Shown: one piece after another, positions 38,073 to 50,404 of the stretch
How the letters are laid out: each line of letters begins with the position of its first letter
How positions within the stretch are numbered: position 1 is the stretch's first letter
Source: Ctenosaura bakeri
Lineage: Eukaryota; Chordata; Lepidosauria; Squamata; Iguanidae
Assembly (NCBI GenBank): GCA_948474755.1
Contig: CAOLHI010001813.1
Coordinates: 186,001-250,000, forward strand
Direction: 5' to 3'
Length of the DNA stretch: 64,000 bases
Notes under the pieces: model-generated
Seen by the model: the letters and a program-made list of their open reading frames with translations, nothing else
What the model was told of the DNA's origin: nothing
Database searches by the model: none
Made by a program: the position numbers and the translations under genes

Positions 38073-38493
38073 GGCCCTTTCCGCATGGCATTTGCTATGC
38101 AAAAGGGCACCTGGAGTGTTGCACAATTGAGAGGAGTGATCTGAATGATACACTCGCAATCGTGCAATGCTCCAGGGGCTGGCAGGAGCTAATCGTGCAT
38201 CTTTTCATTTTCGGCTGGAAGTCAAAAATGGTGCACGATCGCACATTGCTCCCGAGCCCCACACGCATTTACCTGGCATGCGGAGCCTCTGGAGCCGCGC
38301 CGGTCGTGCTTCCTGCCCCAGCACAGCCTGGGAAACTGCCAGGCTGCACTGCGGAAGGAAGAGGTGGGGCTCTCATGCAAGAAGGCAGTTCGTGCAGAGC
38401 TGAAGCAGCAGGGATACGAGAGCCTCTCGCCAGAGCCTGCTCGCACAATCCCTGCACCCCAGCGCTGTAAAATGGTAAGGTGCGGAAAGGGCC
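38073..38493. mobile_element. MITE family A copy (421 bp)
   Basis: The ends GGCCCTTTCCGCAT and GTGCGGAAAGGGCC are flanked by an exact AGA duplication (38070-38072, 38494-38496). It belongs to the subtype that also includes 12078-12497 and 50405-50845 ('cctgccccagcacagcctggga', 'gcggagcctctggagcc'). Confidence 0.9.
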
Positions 38494-40149
38494 AGAGTAA
38501 AAAATGTAAGTAAAAGGAAAGCATATTTGGGAACTGATGTTGGAGGAAAAGCCACAGCTAATTCATTAAAATGCCATTGCATTTTCCTAACTGAAAAAAG
38601 TGAACATATCTCTACAACATATAAAATTGGCTTCCGGGATTTCATTATATTAATAAAGATGTTTTTGGAAAGAGTTGTTGAGAATGATTTTAAAATACTT
38701 TAATCAATAAATATAGCATTATCATTTCTACTGTGTGTATAGCAGTACACTTTTTGGGAGCAGTTCAAAATGCTAGGGCTTTCAGTTGTCATCTTTTTGC
38801 AATTCCTTTGTTCCAAAGAGATGTGTACGTGTGTGTATATCCTTCTTATGGGACAATATATCAGTTTCATCTCCTTGGATGGAACCTATTTCTCTGTAAA
38901 TCTCAGTATTTCTTCCTTTATCAACTGTCTGTGTATAGTTTATTGAAGTGTCAAAGTCTTTTAGTTAGCCAAGCAAACAGAACTGGTTAAAATAGGAATT
39001 TGCTGAGATTTTCCATAGCTAAACACACAACTAGAAATCTATGTGCAGAGTTAACGGGAAACCCAGTAGTGGTTTCTGAATGAGATTCAGTTTGGACCTG
39101 AGGCACCCTTTGAATTCACTCAAGATGAAATTTTGTGGTATCTATATACTCCAAATATCCTTGTATTACAAATACAAGTTGAAAAAAAAAAAAGACTGGG
39201 GAGTTTTTCTTCCACCCATCCACCACAATCCTATCCATCAATGAGATTATTACTTCTGCAAGTGAAACTGGGTCTATATTCACCTGAATTATTCCTGTGC
39301 ATTGCTACTGATCACAATATCTCATGGAAGCATCATTTAGAATGGAGAAAAGGTATTCACACAGCCTGGAAGCTATCTTCAAAAGGAGGACAAGAGGTGG
39401 GTGATGGGAGGGAGAGCTCTTCCTCCATGTCTTGGCTACCCAAGCTTTCAAATGCTAATGATGCAAGCATTTGGCCCTGCTACAGAGTTACCCCAAATGT
39501 AGCAATCATATTTTCTTCATATTAATGAATGAAAGGGAGCCATACATTTAGAGGAAACAAAGAATGAGATTCCCTCCGTCAGTGGTTATGAATCAAGGCT
39601 GCTACTTGTTTGTCTTTCTTGGTCACAATGAAATTTTGTATGACAAAACTGGCATACTTAGTTAGAATGTTTGAAAGCCTGGAAAATGATATCAAGTTTC
39701 AGGGAGGGAGAAAGAGAGAAATGAGACTATTTTCATTTTGTTTTTAAAAATACAACTCACTTTTATTCATAAATTAAATTAAAAATGCCAACAAAAGTGT
39801 CTACATAAAATACAGTATATTATTGTTAGTACTATTCTTATAAAATCAATTTCATAAGCATACAGGTTAAAATAACTCAGCATTAAAGCTGGGGAGTATA
39901 TATCGCATTGCTGTCCTATACCTGTTTACTAAAAAAAAAAAAAAAATCCTATTAATGGGGCTTTCTTCCAAGTAAGTATGTATAGAGCTGCAGCCCACTG
40001 ATGGCTATGCCTAAGATACCGTACTCCTTTAGTCACAGATACATATGCTAATGTGTGAAAGTTTCACTGATCAAGGCCCAAACATGGCACTGAAAAGCAC
40101 CTTTTTTGGTGACACTAGCACAGCAAAGGTACACGTTAAGCAATAGCTA
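38494..40149. other. Unannotated sequence
   Basis: The plus frame 39133-39525 (130 codons) has no motif. Poly-A runs lie at 39183-39193 and 39931-39945. Confidence 0.35.
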
Positions 40150-40680
40150 AACCTACTATCAAAATCCTAACGTTCCATGGTGTTAAATAATTGTATAAAT
40201 ACTAGCACACTTTAATTTAATTACACCCTAAAGCTTGCATGTTCCAAAATATTATCGTCTGAACTGGTAAGGGGCTTTCATCAAAATGAGCATCCTTGAC
40301 CTCCTGCTGATTTGCCCAATACTTTAATCTGGTAATATAACATGAAATCTTAATTATGATACCATGCCATATCCTACAAATGCTGCACACACACTTCTGA
40401 TGATTTTGATGGTCTAATTAAGGTTTTGTATTATCTCGTGAAGAAAATGAATGTGTTGGAGGGATTGTTTGCTAGACAGGTTTTAATGGAATTTGCTTTG
40501 GGAAACATAAGTCATGTAGTGTTATGTGCCTCCCCCAATTCTCATCTCATTCACATAATAATATAATTATTAATGGCAGCCAGTATTAATTAAGTCAGCA
40601 TGCTGCAACCAGCACTTTAGGTTTAATACCTGCTTTCATGAGCATATCGTTAAAACACACTCCATTTTAGATAACTCAAG
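40150..40680. promoter_or_regulatory. Candidate conserved non-coding element (inferred)
   Basis: This is a repeat-free stretch with no coding signal. It has many homeodomain-type cores: TAATTA at about 40565-40570 and ATTAATTAAG at about 40586-40595, with further TAAT cores at 40190-40225, 40325 and 40415. Longer non-repetitive segments between them look conserved-element-like. This rests on composition only; no alignment is available. Confidence 0.22.
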
Positions 40681-40859
40681 ATCCAGTAAGATCCTGCTTT
40701 TGACTTCAAGTCTGAATAAGGAGAGGATACCTATGACCTTGGAAGAATAAGAGTTGAATTGCCTTGACTAGTAATTCTAAGTCAGGCTGTCTAACTTGAG
40801 CATCAATGGTTTGACTTAGCTTTCTAGAACCCAGACCAGCTCTAGGGCTTTAAGTTGGC

Positions 40860-40975
40860 ATTGTTGCTGTTGTGTGCCTTCAAGTCATTTCTGACTTATG
40901 GCAACCCTAAGGTGAACCTGTAGCAGGGTTTTATGGGGGCTGAGAGTGTGTGATGCACCCAAGGTCATAGCATAT
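40860..40975 (-). mobile_element. Sauria-type SINE fragment
   Basis: 'ttgttgctgttgtgtgccttcaagtcatttctgacttatggcaaccctaaggtgaacctg' is the reverse of the BovB-like 3' end. The element stops shortly after 'gatgcacccaaggtcat', so the tRNA-related head is missing. Confidence 0.85.
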
Positions 40976-41117
40976 TCCAATATAAACATCCATACTCGCA
41001 ATCAAAGTACAAATCTTATTAAAAAGCAAAGTCAACCCATTAAGGATGTAATCATATACACAATTTCTATGAAGCTCTGATAAGGAAGTCACTGAAATTT
41101 AGCTCTGAGTAACAATG

Positions 41118-41336
41118 CTTAGGTGTTGTGTAGCGGTTTCAGGGCTATAGAGACCAGGGTTCGAACCCTCACTTAGGCATGGAAATACATTAGGTGACCT
41201 TGGCTAAGTCATATTCTCTTAGCCTGAGAAGGCAGCCAATGCAAATCCCCTCTGAACAAATCTTGCCAAGAAAACCCTGTGATTGGGTTGGGCTTACCTT
41301 TGCCTTAGGTAACCCATAGACTCACAACAACAATAA
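41118..41336 (+). mobile_element. Sauria-type SINE, near full length
   Basis: It has a tRNA-like head with a B-box region 'gggttcgaaccctc' at about 41158-41171 and the core 'ggtgaccttgg'. The BovB-like tail follows ('ccctctgaacaaatcttgccaagaaaaccctgtgat') and it ends 'ctcacaacaacaata'. The RNA polymerase III box A/B layout is internal, so it carried its own promoter. Confidence 0.85.
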
Positions 41337-44300
41337 AGGATGCTTACCATTGTTCTTATGGCTAGATCAAGACACTATATATTGCCTGAGGAAGAGGGAG
41401 CAGCAATGACTCTTCCCCTTCAAAGATGTAGAGTCCCTTATATAAGCAGAAGATCCCAGTAATGCCCACCTCTTACCTGGCAGTAAAAATACAATACTAA
41501 TCTATTAAAGCTGCAATCTGTTCTTACCAGAAGGTTTTTATGATAAGTATGATGGCTTCAAAGAAGAATATCAGTGCCTTTGGATTTAAAGGCCCCTAAG
41601 CTCTGAGCATGCCCCTAAAATGGAATGAAATGTTGACACCAGTCACGTAGGGTTGTGGAGGCGAGGGGGCAATTCACTCCAAGCAGCAATGTTTTGGGGG
41701 CATCCTGGCCCATAGCCACTCCCCTGTGCACTGCAGCCATGCCTCCGTGCTCAGTGGCCATGCCTCTCGCAGCATAGCCATGCCCCCTCCCGTCTCCCCT
41801 CCACACACTCCAAGCTCCACCACTGGTTGACACATCTCACAGTGTGTCCCAATATTCTAGTAAATACTTGAAATAAGCCCAAGGAAAGGAAGGGCAACAT
41901 TTCTATTTTTGCTTCTTCTGGAAAGTACAAATCTTATTAAAAAGCAAAGTCAACCAAAGTGTTCCATTTTTGCTCCTTCTCACCCTTGTTCTCTGAGTAA
42001 GAATGGTCACCCTTTGGGAGCCTCTGAATGGTTGATGAAAAATGCAGACATAGAGACAGGACATGTGTTGTGGCTACAAAGGAGTGTACATACATAAGTC
42101 TTTCTGAGGACAGAAGCAGAGGAGGTGAGGTGAGGTCTTATCACCTCGTCTCAGCTGTCCCTCAGTCCTCCTGAATTGCCAGCATTCTTCCTTTTTTTCA
42201 TCATAGGCTTTGCTAGTTATTTAGGGCCAGAATAAAAAAAATGTTGTCCTTGATTCAATTTTCTGGTATTGGTCTTTTTCCTTAACTCTGTACTGACTGT
42301 AGTAGGAAGGTTAGCTCTCTTTCTTTGGTTGATTTGGCCTTAATTGATTTGATCCATGCTTAAATGCTAATACCAGCTAGGTAAATGTGACCCTTGGCTA
42401 TACTGTTCCCAGGACCTTGCTTGCAGCCTCATACTCAACTAGAGGAAGAATCCAGGCCAGATACCTGAGCCTCTGCCTTTCCCTGTGACAGAGGACCCTC
42501 TTCCTCCCCCCTCCTCCTCCCCCCTCCTCCTCCTCCTTTGATTCTGAACTGAACTTTTGAACAGAAAGAGGACTTGGCTGGAGTTTAGGTGTTTGCTCAG
42601 TCCCTTCAACAGAGGACAAACCCTCAGTGGGAGGAATGACACAGCATTGGTGTAGGCCTAAGGAGGGCATAGAGAAGTCATCTTATGTCTTCCTCCTGTG
42701 AATCTGGGTGGACTCAGTTGTTCATTTGCACTTTTTGCCTGTTTAGGATACAATTTCTACATACACCCACATACTCAACTCTGGTTAATGTTAATTATTA
42801 ATTTGTGGTCCTTATTAAATCTATCTCTTGAGTCACACCTTTTAATTTTTCCTCTGGGTGCAACTTGTATTTTTCTGCCTTTTCATGACATATGCAATCA
42901 GCTTTTGGCGACAACTACCTAATAGTAGACCAGCCCTATATCTGCAGCAGTGTGTGAGATGAAAAAGAAAACATTGTGGGATTTCATGTATTTTGATTTC
43001 TGAAAGCTCTATTCATGTTGGGTTTCATCGGTTTGGATTTGATTTGTTTTGTGTTCTGGTTGGTTGCACTTGCTTTGTCCTGCTACACACAGTAAACTTT
43101 AGGGTTTCTGGTTTTGTTTTGTTTTTCATTTCTTTTTCTTTTCAAAACAGAGTTTGCTACTACCTGTGGTGGCAGACCAAATTGTATTAGTCTTTACCAG
43201 GAAGTACCAACATAGTGTTGTCCTGGATCATTTTGTGCATAATAGCAGGCTTATAGAGGGACCTTAACTGTTCGATCATAAAAGATCTTCTGTATTTTTG
43301 ATATGTCTCTGACACCCAATTGTTCAATAGCTATAGCTTTTCTCACTTTAGTATTATAAGAGATGTGTATGTGTGGGGGGGAACAACATCTGTCAAACAT
43401 CTTGTGTTAAAGGTTCAACATTCTGTCCTATATTTCCATTTCTTAACTGCTACATAGATTTGTCTTGCTCTTCATCTTCTTCCCTCTGATTATAGAGAAC
43501 ACTTAAAACTAGATTGCAGAACTAGAGCATGGTCTATCTATTCATCTTGTATATTTTTTCCTTTGCATCTAACAAGTGCATGGATATGAATAAAATGTCT
43601 TCATAAAAGCAGTGCTGTTGTTGTGCTCTTATGTATGACTGCATCAAACTTATTTTTGTATTGTGTGATCCAGATGCACATATGTTCCTTTGCGCTGATA
43701 AAAGGCTACAAAATAGTTTGCATATAAAAACACATAAAATTGGCTTTAGTAGTGTTCTGTCAACTAAATATTCATCAACAGGCATGTAGCTATGTGAGGG
43801 AGGAGAATGAGTACATTGCCCCACTCAAGAATTCTTCCTTCTCCCCATGAAATTTAACTTCAGTCCCATTTTTTTTCACATTGCAGAGAGTGAGACATCG
43901 ATAACTGCAAATACCTAGATCACTTCTATTTGCTGTGTTTTCATTCCCTTGATAACTTTGCCTGCCCCTTTTCTTTGAATGCCTGAATTGTATTTCCAAG
44001 TGCTTGGCTGAAGTTTTAAGTTGCTGCTAGAAATGTGGAGACTGAAGGAAAAGTTCATTTGGAAGCAACAATTTCCTTATTCTCCCCCTACCCAGTGGCT
44101 ATATTTCTTAACAATAAGATGGGGGAAGGAGGTGCAAACAAGTGGAATTAAAAGTTGTGGCATATAGCACCCTATGCAAAAACATTCCAAAATCTAGGAA
44201 CATGGCTCAGAAATAATGGCAACCACGGCTGTCAGATTATTGGAACTTTTAAACAAAAAGATAACTTTTCCAAGTTCAGTCTAGGGGTGAAGATTTATAT

Positions 44301-44497
44301 GACCAAGATCTCGGAGGCATTCTGCTTCCAGCCATTGCTTTTCTTTTAAGGAAACTATTGGGGAAATTGGACTGTGAGTATTGTGATTGATTTTTTAATT
44401 TTAGAACTCCTTCTTTGAGGGTATGATATTCAATTAATAAAACACCCAGTATTTTTATTTCTTTGAAAACATACTGATGTTGCTGTGATGAGACTAT
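41337..44497. other. Unannotated sequence
   Basis: A (CCT)n-rich tract lies at 42505-42537. A short direct repeat 'gtacaaatcttattaaaaagcaaagtcaacc' links 41005-41036 and 41926-41956. No gene is recognised. Confidence 0.35.
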
Positions 44498-45120
44498 GGC
44501 CCTTTTCGCATGGGCTTTCTGTTGCGCGACAGCCCCGTGAGACTCGCGGGAGTGGGAGCGTCGCTCTGCATGACACACTCCCACTTCCGCCACGCTCACG
44601 GGGCTGCAGTGGTGCGATCGCGGGTTTTTTGATTTTCGCCTCAAAGCAAAAATCACCCGTGCTCGCGCAACGCTCCCAGCGCCCATGTGCACTTGCCTCC
44701 TGTGCGGAGCGTCGGGGAGGCGGCCGGGTCGCGCTTCCTTCCCTCCGCCCCTGCGGAAGGAAGGAAGGGGCGGGGCGCTAGCGCAACGGATGCGACAGCC
44801 TCCTGCTTCGCGCGAGCGGGGGGGACGGACGCGACAGCCTCCTGCTTCGCGCGAGCGGGGGGACGGACGCGACAGCCTCCTACTTCGCGCGAACCGGGGG
44901 GATGGACGCGACAGCCTCCTCCTTTGAGCGAGCGGGGGAGACGGACGCGACAGCCTCCTGCTTCGCCCAGGGGGGAGGGCGGCTCACTCGAGGCTGCCGC
45001 TTCCCCCTCGTTCCTTCGCCTGCAGAAGGAACGAGGGGGAAAACGGTAGCCTCCCGGAGGAGCCTTCTCACGCGAGCCGCCCTCCTCGCTCATGCGAGAA
45101 GCCTCAATGCGAAAAGGGCC
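44498..45120. mobile_element. GC-rich MITE family A copy (623 bp) with internal minisatellite
   Basis: The ends GGCCCTTTTCGCAT and ATGCGAAAAGGGCC are flanked by an exact TAT duplication (44495-44497, 45121-45123). It has family A modules ('cgctccca', 'gtgggagcgtcg', 'cttccttccctccgcccctgcggaaggaagg'). An added minisatellite of 38-39 bp lies in the middle. CpG density is very high for this AT-rich window. Confidence 0.9.
44792..44985. repeat. 39-bp GC-rich minisatellite inside the MITE
   Basis: There are five units beginning GCGACAGCCTCCT at 44792, 44831, 44869, 44908 and 44947 (period 39, 38, 39, 39). Because 39 is divisible by 3, long open frames (up to 201 codons, minus strand) arise across it. 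They show a 13-residue repeat rich in R, A, P and G and are not evidence of a gene. Confidence 0.92.
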
Positions 45121-46090
45121 TATGTTACGTGAGCATACAAAGGCAGCTTTTAGATACAAGCAACCATACTTACAAGAAAACTGGTGTGGGAACAGAATAT
45201 AAGCAGAACCATACATGACACAGATTGGACTCAGATTTGGACCATTTGTCCACTGCAACTGATCTCAGCCCATACACAAGCAAGTGAAATCAGATTAAAT
45301 ACATAAGTAGTATCTTACCTTTGCAAAGTTAGCCCACATTGCTATGAATGGATAAACAGTGTGTTGGAGTCAGGAGGGGGTCTGATCACATGCGGTCATG
45401 CATTCATTTACAATGAATATGCCTGAAAATATAGCAATGTTGGCAAGAGGTACAAAGGGAAATTGATATGATTACAGACTATTGTACACAGCCCAGGCAT
45501 AGCACTCTTCAACTTAAATGTTCAACCTAAAATATTCTGCACACAGATTTAATTATCTTTTATAGTACTGGAAGCCTGACAAATAAAAGCATGAAACAAG
45601 AAAAACAAATAAATGAAGGATGTTACAAAATCTGTAACCTTTTCTTGTTAGAAAAATTAATTGGCCAAATAAAGCAGACACAGATACAGCTAACATGCAC
45701 AGTTCCACCATGCTTAGACCCAAAAACAATTGAAAAGCCCTCCTTCCATCCCAATGGCCTATGGGCTGACTTAGATGGAGAGAAGAAGATACAGTATCTG
45801 CTGGACTTAAACCTTTCCAACAGTGCCATCCCCTTTTGTGCTATGTGTTATTAGATGTAAGCCTGATGGCAAGGTTGTTGTTCATTTGCATGTAAAGCAC
45901 TATGTACAGTTATAACACTGTATAAGTAAATGATAATAATCATTATAACAAACATAAGAAGAAAACTGTGTTTGAAAAAGTTCACCAGAGAAACTAGAGG
46001 GTGAGAGAAAGCAGAGGTCTCACATAGAGACCTATGGAATGACACCTTACATTAAAAATTGTTCTGTTTAAATGCACACATAGAGACATG
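45121..46090. other. Unannotated sequence between two GC-rich MITEs
   Basis: The 87-codon plus frame at 45591-45854 shows no recognised motif. Confidence 0.35.
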
Positions 46091-46762
46091 GGCCCTTTCC
46101 GCACTGAGGCTTCTAGCGCAAGCGGGGGAGGCCGGCAAGTGCAAGAAGGCTCGTCCGGGAGGCTGCTGCTTCCCCCCTCCTTCCTTCCGCAGGCGAAGGA
46201 ACCAGCGGGGAAGCGGCACCGAAGGAGGCTTGTCGCGCAAGCCGCCCTCCCCCCGTGCGGAGCGGGAGACCTCGCGCCGGATTCCCACCCCGCGCGTGAA
46301 GTGGGCGGCGTCGCGCTGGATTCCTCGCCCCGCGCGCGCGCCGGATTCCCCCCCCGCGTGTGCCGGATTCCTTCCCCCGCGCGCGCCGGATTCCTCCCCC
46401 CTGCGCGCGCAAAGCGGGCAGCGGCTCGTCCCCCCCGCGCGCGCACGCGCGCAAAGCGGGCGGCGCATCCGTCGCACTACCTCCCCACCCTGCTCCTTCC
46501 TTCCGCAGGAGCGGAGGGAAGGAAGCGCGACCCGGCCGGCTCCCGGAGGCTCCGCACGAAAGGTAAGTGCGGGTGGGCTCCGGGAGCGTTGCGCGAGCAC
46601 GGGGTGATTTTCGGTTGTACGCGAAAATCAAAAAACCCGCGCTCGCGCCGCTTCAGCCCCGTGAGCCGGGCGGAAGTGGGAGTGCGTCGTGTGGAGCGAC
46701 GCTCCCAGTCCCGCGAGGCTCACGGGGCTATCGCGCGCGCAAAGGTCCGTGCGAAAAGGGCT
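46091..46762. mobile_element. GC-rich MITE family A copy (672 bp)
   Basis: The ends GGCCCTTTCCGCAC and GTGCGAAAAGGGCT are flanked by an exact ATG duplication (46088-46090, 46763-46765). Family A hairpins are present, including 'gattttcggttgtacgcgaaaatc' at 46605-46628. An internal degenerate tandem array lies at 46276-46410. Six overlapping frames of 150-231 codons on both strands are composition artefacts. Confidence 0.9.
46276..46410. repeat. Degenerate tandem array built on 'GGATTCC...CCGCGCGCG'
   Basis: Units start near 46278, 46317, 46343, 46364 and 46388 (spacing about 21-39 bp). They consist of GGATTCC followed by C-rich and CG-alternating sequence. The alternating CG runs could adopt Z-DNA; that is inference. 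Confidence 0.75.
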
Positions 46763-47995
46763 ATGGAGAGAGAGAAAAAATAGTTATTTCACTTGATAAC
46801 CTAAACGTTTATATTTTTATTTTCTTTTTGTAAGTATTTACTATATTCTTGCATGCTATCTGTTTTTTCTTTAAGAGTGGCTCCAAAACCAACATTCTCT
46901 CCAAATCACAAGATGTCTTCTAGCCATCATTTTTTTCTTGTCCTCCCCTTTCTAATTTTCTCACTTGGAAAACAAATTGAATTATGCACCTCACAGATCT
47001 TAAGAAGGGTTTAAATATGGAAGGAGTGAACCTGTTTCACAAAATGTCTCCTCAAAACTGTTGTTGCACAACAGCTCTCCTGCTGCTCTTTCATATCCAA
47101 GGCTTCTTTTATAGTTCTAAGTACAGAGCTCTGTCAATTTGTGATTTAACTGTATGCTTTATCTTTTTCTAGCTGCATGCTATGTGTTGTTGACGTTGGC
47201 ATAGCATGCTGGTTCTTTTCACTGCAGAAGCTTGTGTTCAAAGCTTGACAAGACAAGCTTTGTATAAGGTTGCCTTTGCCATATCTGCAGATATCGTTCC
47301 CTGACTTAATTGGAATCAACATTTTCAACAGTCTGTCTAAAATAGAATAAAGGACATGTGTATAAAATGTTTTCTTGGCTCCTGTTGTGCATGTTAAGTA
47401 GCAAACAGGACTTTGGACCCTTATAATGTTGTTCTTCATTCTCTTCTCCATTGTTCTTCAAACACCAGATGCTTTTTTCTCCTCTCTTAACAAAGTAGAT
47501 TATGGAAATATTTGTACAGTATTTGTATCTTTATACAAATGCTCTGGATTAAGATGTCCTTACAAATGATAAGTTTTTTTTAAAACAAAATGTATATTAC
47601 TTACTTCAGAATATACGTCTGTTGTTTCTTTCAACATTTTCCCTCTTACTTTTTCTAAGAGTGAAAATTCCCAGCAAAATGATTCTGGAAATAATGCATG
47701 TACAGGAAGTAAATAGGATAGAAATCATGCCCTAAAATCCAATTGCTACTCTCAGTTAGAGAAGACCTATCAAATTTATTACTGAATAATGAATCAACAC
47801 TTATACATATCCCATTGATTCAATGGACCAACTCTCTTGGAGGCTAGCAATTGGATTTAGGTTAATATATAGCATTTTGACTAGTCAGCAGATCCTCAGC
47901 CACACTTTAAAGACAAGTAGGAAATATTTAGCCTTAGAAATTTTAAGAAATCCCATTGAGGCTTTCAGCAGGCAGCCAGCAAGACAGTAAGAAAT
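46763..47995. other. Unannotated AT-rich sequence
   Basis: No repeat or gene is recognised. Confidence 0.35.
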
Positions 47996-48215
47996 GGTTG
48001 TTGTATGACTTCAAGTTGTATCTGACAAATGGTTGACCATAAGGTGAACCTGCCATTGGGTTTTCTGGGCAAGATTTGGTCGATGGAGGTTTGACATTGC
48101 CTGCTTTTGAGGCTTAGAGAGGAGGCTGAGGTCAGTTAGTTGGACTCCATGGCTCGTCAGGGATTTGAATCCTAGTCTCTCAGAGTTAGGAATCAAGCCA
48201 TTGCACCACAATGTT
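47996..48215 (-). mobile_element. Sauria-type SINE, near full length
   Basis: The plus strand begins 'ggttgttgtatgacttcaagttgtatctgac' and passes 'ggttttctgggcaagatttgg'. It ends in the tRNA-related head 'gggatttgaatcctagtctctcagagttaggaatcaagccattgcacca'. Confidence 0.83.
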
Positions 48216-48781
48216 ACAAACTGTACATTTCATCTATTTGTGATGGCTGTCCTCTTCAATCAAGCACATAGCTTGGGGAGAAAGATACACAGATGCATAT
48301 AGAACAGTGAGGGGGGAAGGGCATAGCCACCTAGCTGTTGATGCAGTTATAAATTGCACCGGTACCAGAAGTGGAAATTTGTCTCAGAGGAGGAGACAAT
48401 TCATCCCTGATCTCGCTATCTCAGCCGCAGAAGAAGTCAATGCTATTAGCCTTCCACTTAGGACAGAAATGCAAAAAAGAAACTTCAGTTGTTACTAAAG
48501 TATATTCTTCCATGAAAAGATTAATGTGAAAGAGAAACTGGAAAATTTCTAAATGATACAATTTCTAATGAATTTTAAAATGTCTGTCTTATGAGGTATT
48601 AGAAAACGGTAAATCTTTCTATAAACAACAAATGCAGCATCATTGTACAAGTAGGTAGCAATTTTACTTCTGTTGATGTAAACACCATTAAATTATGAAT
48701 AAATGGTCCTATAAAATTTAACTTTTCTAATCTTTTTAGTGGAAGAGTAAGTACAAATAAAAGTGAGGTAAATTTAATGAT

Positions 48782-48963
48782 GTTGCTGTTTTGTGCCTCT
48801 AAGTCATTTCTAACTTATGGAGGTTCTAATTTAAACCTTGGACATGGTTTTCTGGGGCTGAGAGTGTGTGATGTGCCAAAGGTTACACAATGACTGAAGA
48901 GGAATTGCACTCTGGATTCCAGGATCATTCTCCAGCACTCAAACCATTGCACAATGCTGGCTC
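48782..48963 (-). mobile_element. Sauria-type SINE
   Basis: It runs from 'ttgctgttttgtgcctctaagtcatttctaac' through 'ggttttctggggctgagagtgtgtgatgtgcc' to 'ctccagcactcaaaccattgcaca'. It lacks the 'ttcagaggggg' part, as do most minus copies here. Confidence 0.8.
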
Positions 48964-50404
48964 TTAATTTTTGCTAAATATGTACTCTCACTCTTTAAAG
49001 AGCATTAAACAATCACAGTACAACTCAACATATATTTTTAAAGGAAACAGATTATATCCAAGATATCTGATAACAGACATTTATAAAACTCCTTGTTAAA
49101 ATAATCATGGCCTAGAGAGTTTTATTGTATATTTCAAAATATATGCATGGGATATAAATTTGTAATTCAGAAGTTAGATACTGTGAGAGCTTGATTATTG
49201 ATGGGTACCCATGGACATATTCAGTATATGTTCAGAGATATGAAGAGGTATTATTATATGCTGGTTAATAGCCAACAAAATGTGTATTATATTGTATATG
49301 TGTTTATTTTTTAAAAAATAGAATATAAAAATATGAAATGAAATAATATATCATGGGGAAATAGGTAATGTGGCTACAATACTAAATATATTATTTATAT
49401 GTACTGCACCAAAAATTGCTGCTATGTTGAACAATTAATTTAAATGTCATTTACACTAAAGTACCACACATGAGATTTACCTAATCTTGCTTGTGCTGCC
49501 CTCCAAGTAATATTTAGACTGAGGCTAGTGGGTAAAGTTCTTACTAGAAATGTTTGAGAATTTTGTTCTGCTCATATTTGTTAAGTGAACTGATCTGATT
49601 CACACCTACCAGACAAAAACACAGATCCTTTCTCTGTAAACCTTCTCTGACTCAAATGTATCGGAAATGTTCATGTAACAGTATGCTTTTAGAGTTAAAT
49701 GCATACAGAAAGAAATAAGTTTTAGGATAAGATGTATACCAAATCACATACTTTGAGAAAAAGCCTGCAAAAATAAAGAGCTCTAATGTTCTTTTTTTTT
49801 TTTAAATTGCAAGTTGATGTGAAAAAAAGTGGGGTAGACTAAGGAATGAAAACATGCAACACTGACAAAGTGCAGAATAGACTTACCTGGCCATCCATAG
49901 GCCTCATAGTTTTTTACATAAATGATAACATTTATGAACAAATAAATTTACTGCATATTTTGGTTCCTGCATTCCGAAAAAGCAATTCTGTTCTTAGTCC
50001 CTAACGAGACCAAAAAAGGAAAAAAAAATGTGGCATTCAGTAGCTACTGAGCTAGATATGCTGGCATTTTCAAGGGAGCCTGAGATAGAGGTAATACATT
50101 ATGAAGTGTATAAATAATAAAAGGTGCATAAAAACTATGTCAGACTAATTTTGACAGCACAACAACTCACAATTAAGCCATACTTTCTCAGTGTGGTTCA
50201 TGTCAAATGTTGGGAGGACGAAGTGGAGAGGAAGAGAGCCACATATGATACCTTCATCTCATGTGAGGAAAAGTGGGTTACAAATGTAAACATAATAAAA
50301 CAAATGGTCCGCAGTCCAACATTCTAACTACTATGCTATGTTAGCTCACAGGATATTTGAAAATAAGACCTACCTTGCAAGGTCTATAGAAATGACACTT
50401 CTAC
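48964..50404. other. AT-rich unannotated sequence
   Basis: Poly-T lies at 49793-49803. No gene or interspersed repeat is recognised. Confidence 0.35.

Noticed and set aside
44653..45258. 201-codon minus-strand frame (and overlapping plus frames) as a gene for a repetitive R/A/P-rich protein
   Set aside because: It lies across a transposon with mapped ends and target duplication. The open frame results from high GC and a 39-bp repeat divisible by three, and frames are open in several registers on both strands.
44495..46765. The two GC-rich segments as a host gene promoter CpG island pair
   Set aside because: Each segment ends exactly at transposon termini with 3-bp duplications, so the GC content belongs to the elements. 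No first exon is recognisable nearby.
45994..46783. Frames of 150-231 codons on both strands as genes
   Set aside because: All fall within or across the GC-rich MITE 46091-46762. Stop codons are rare in any frame of such GC-rich DNA, and no domain is visible.
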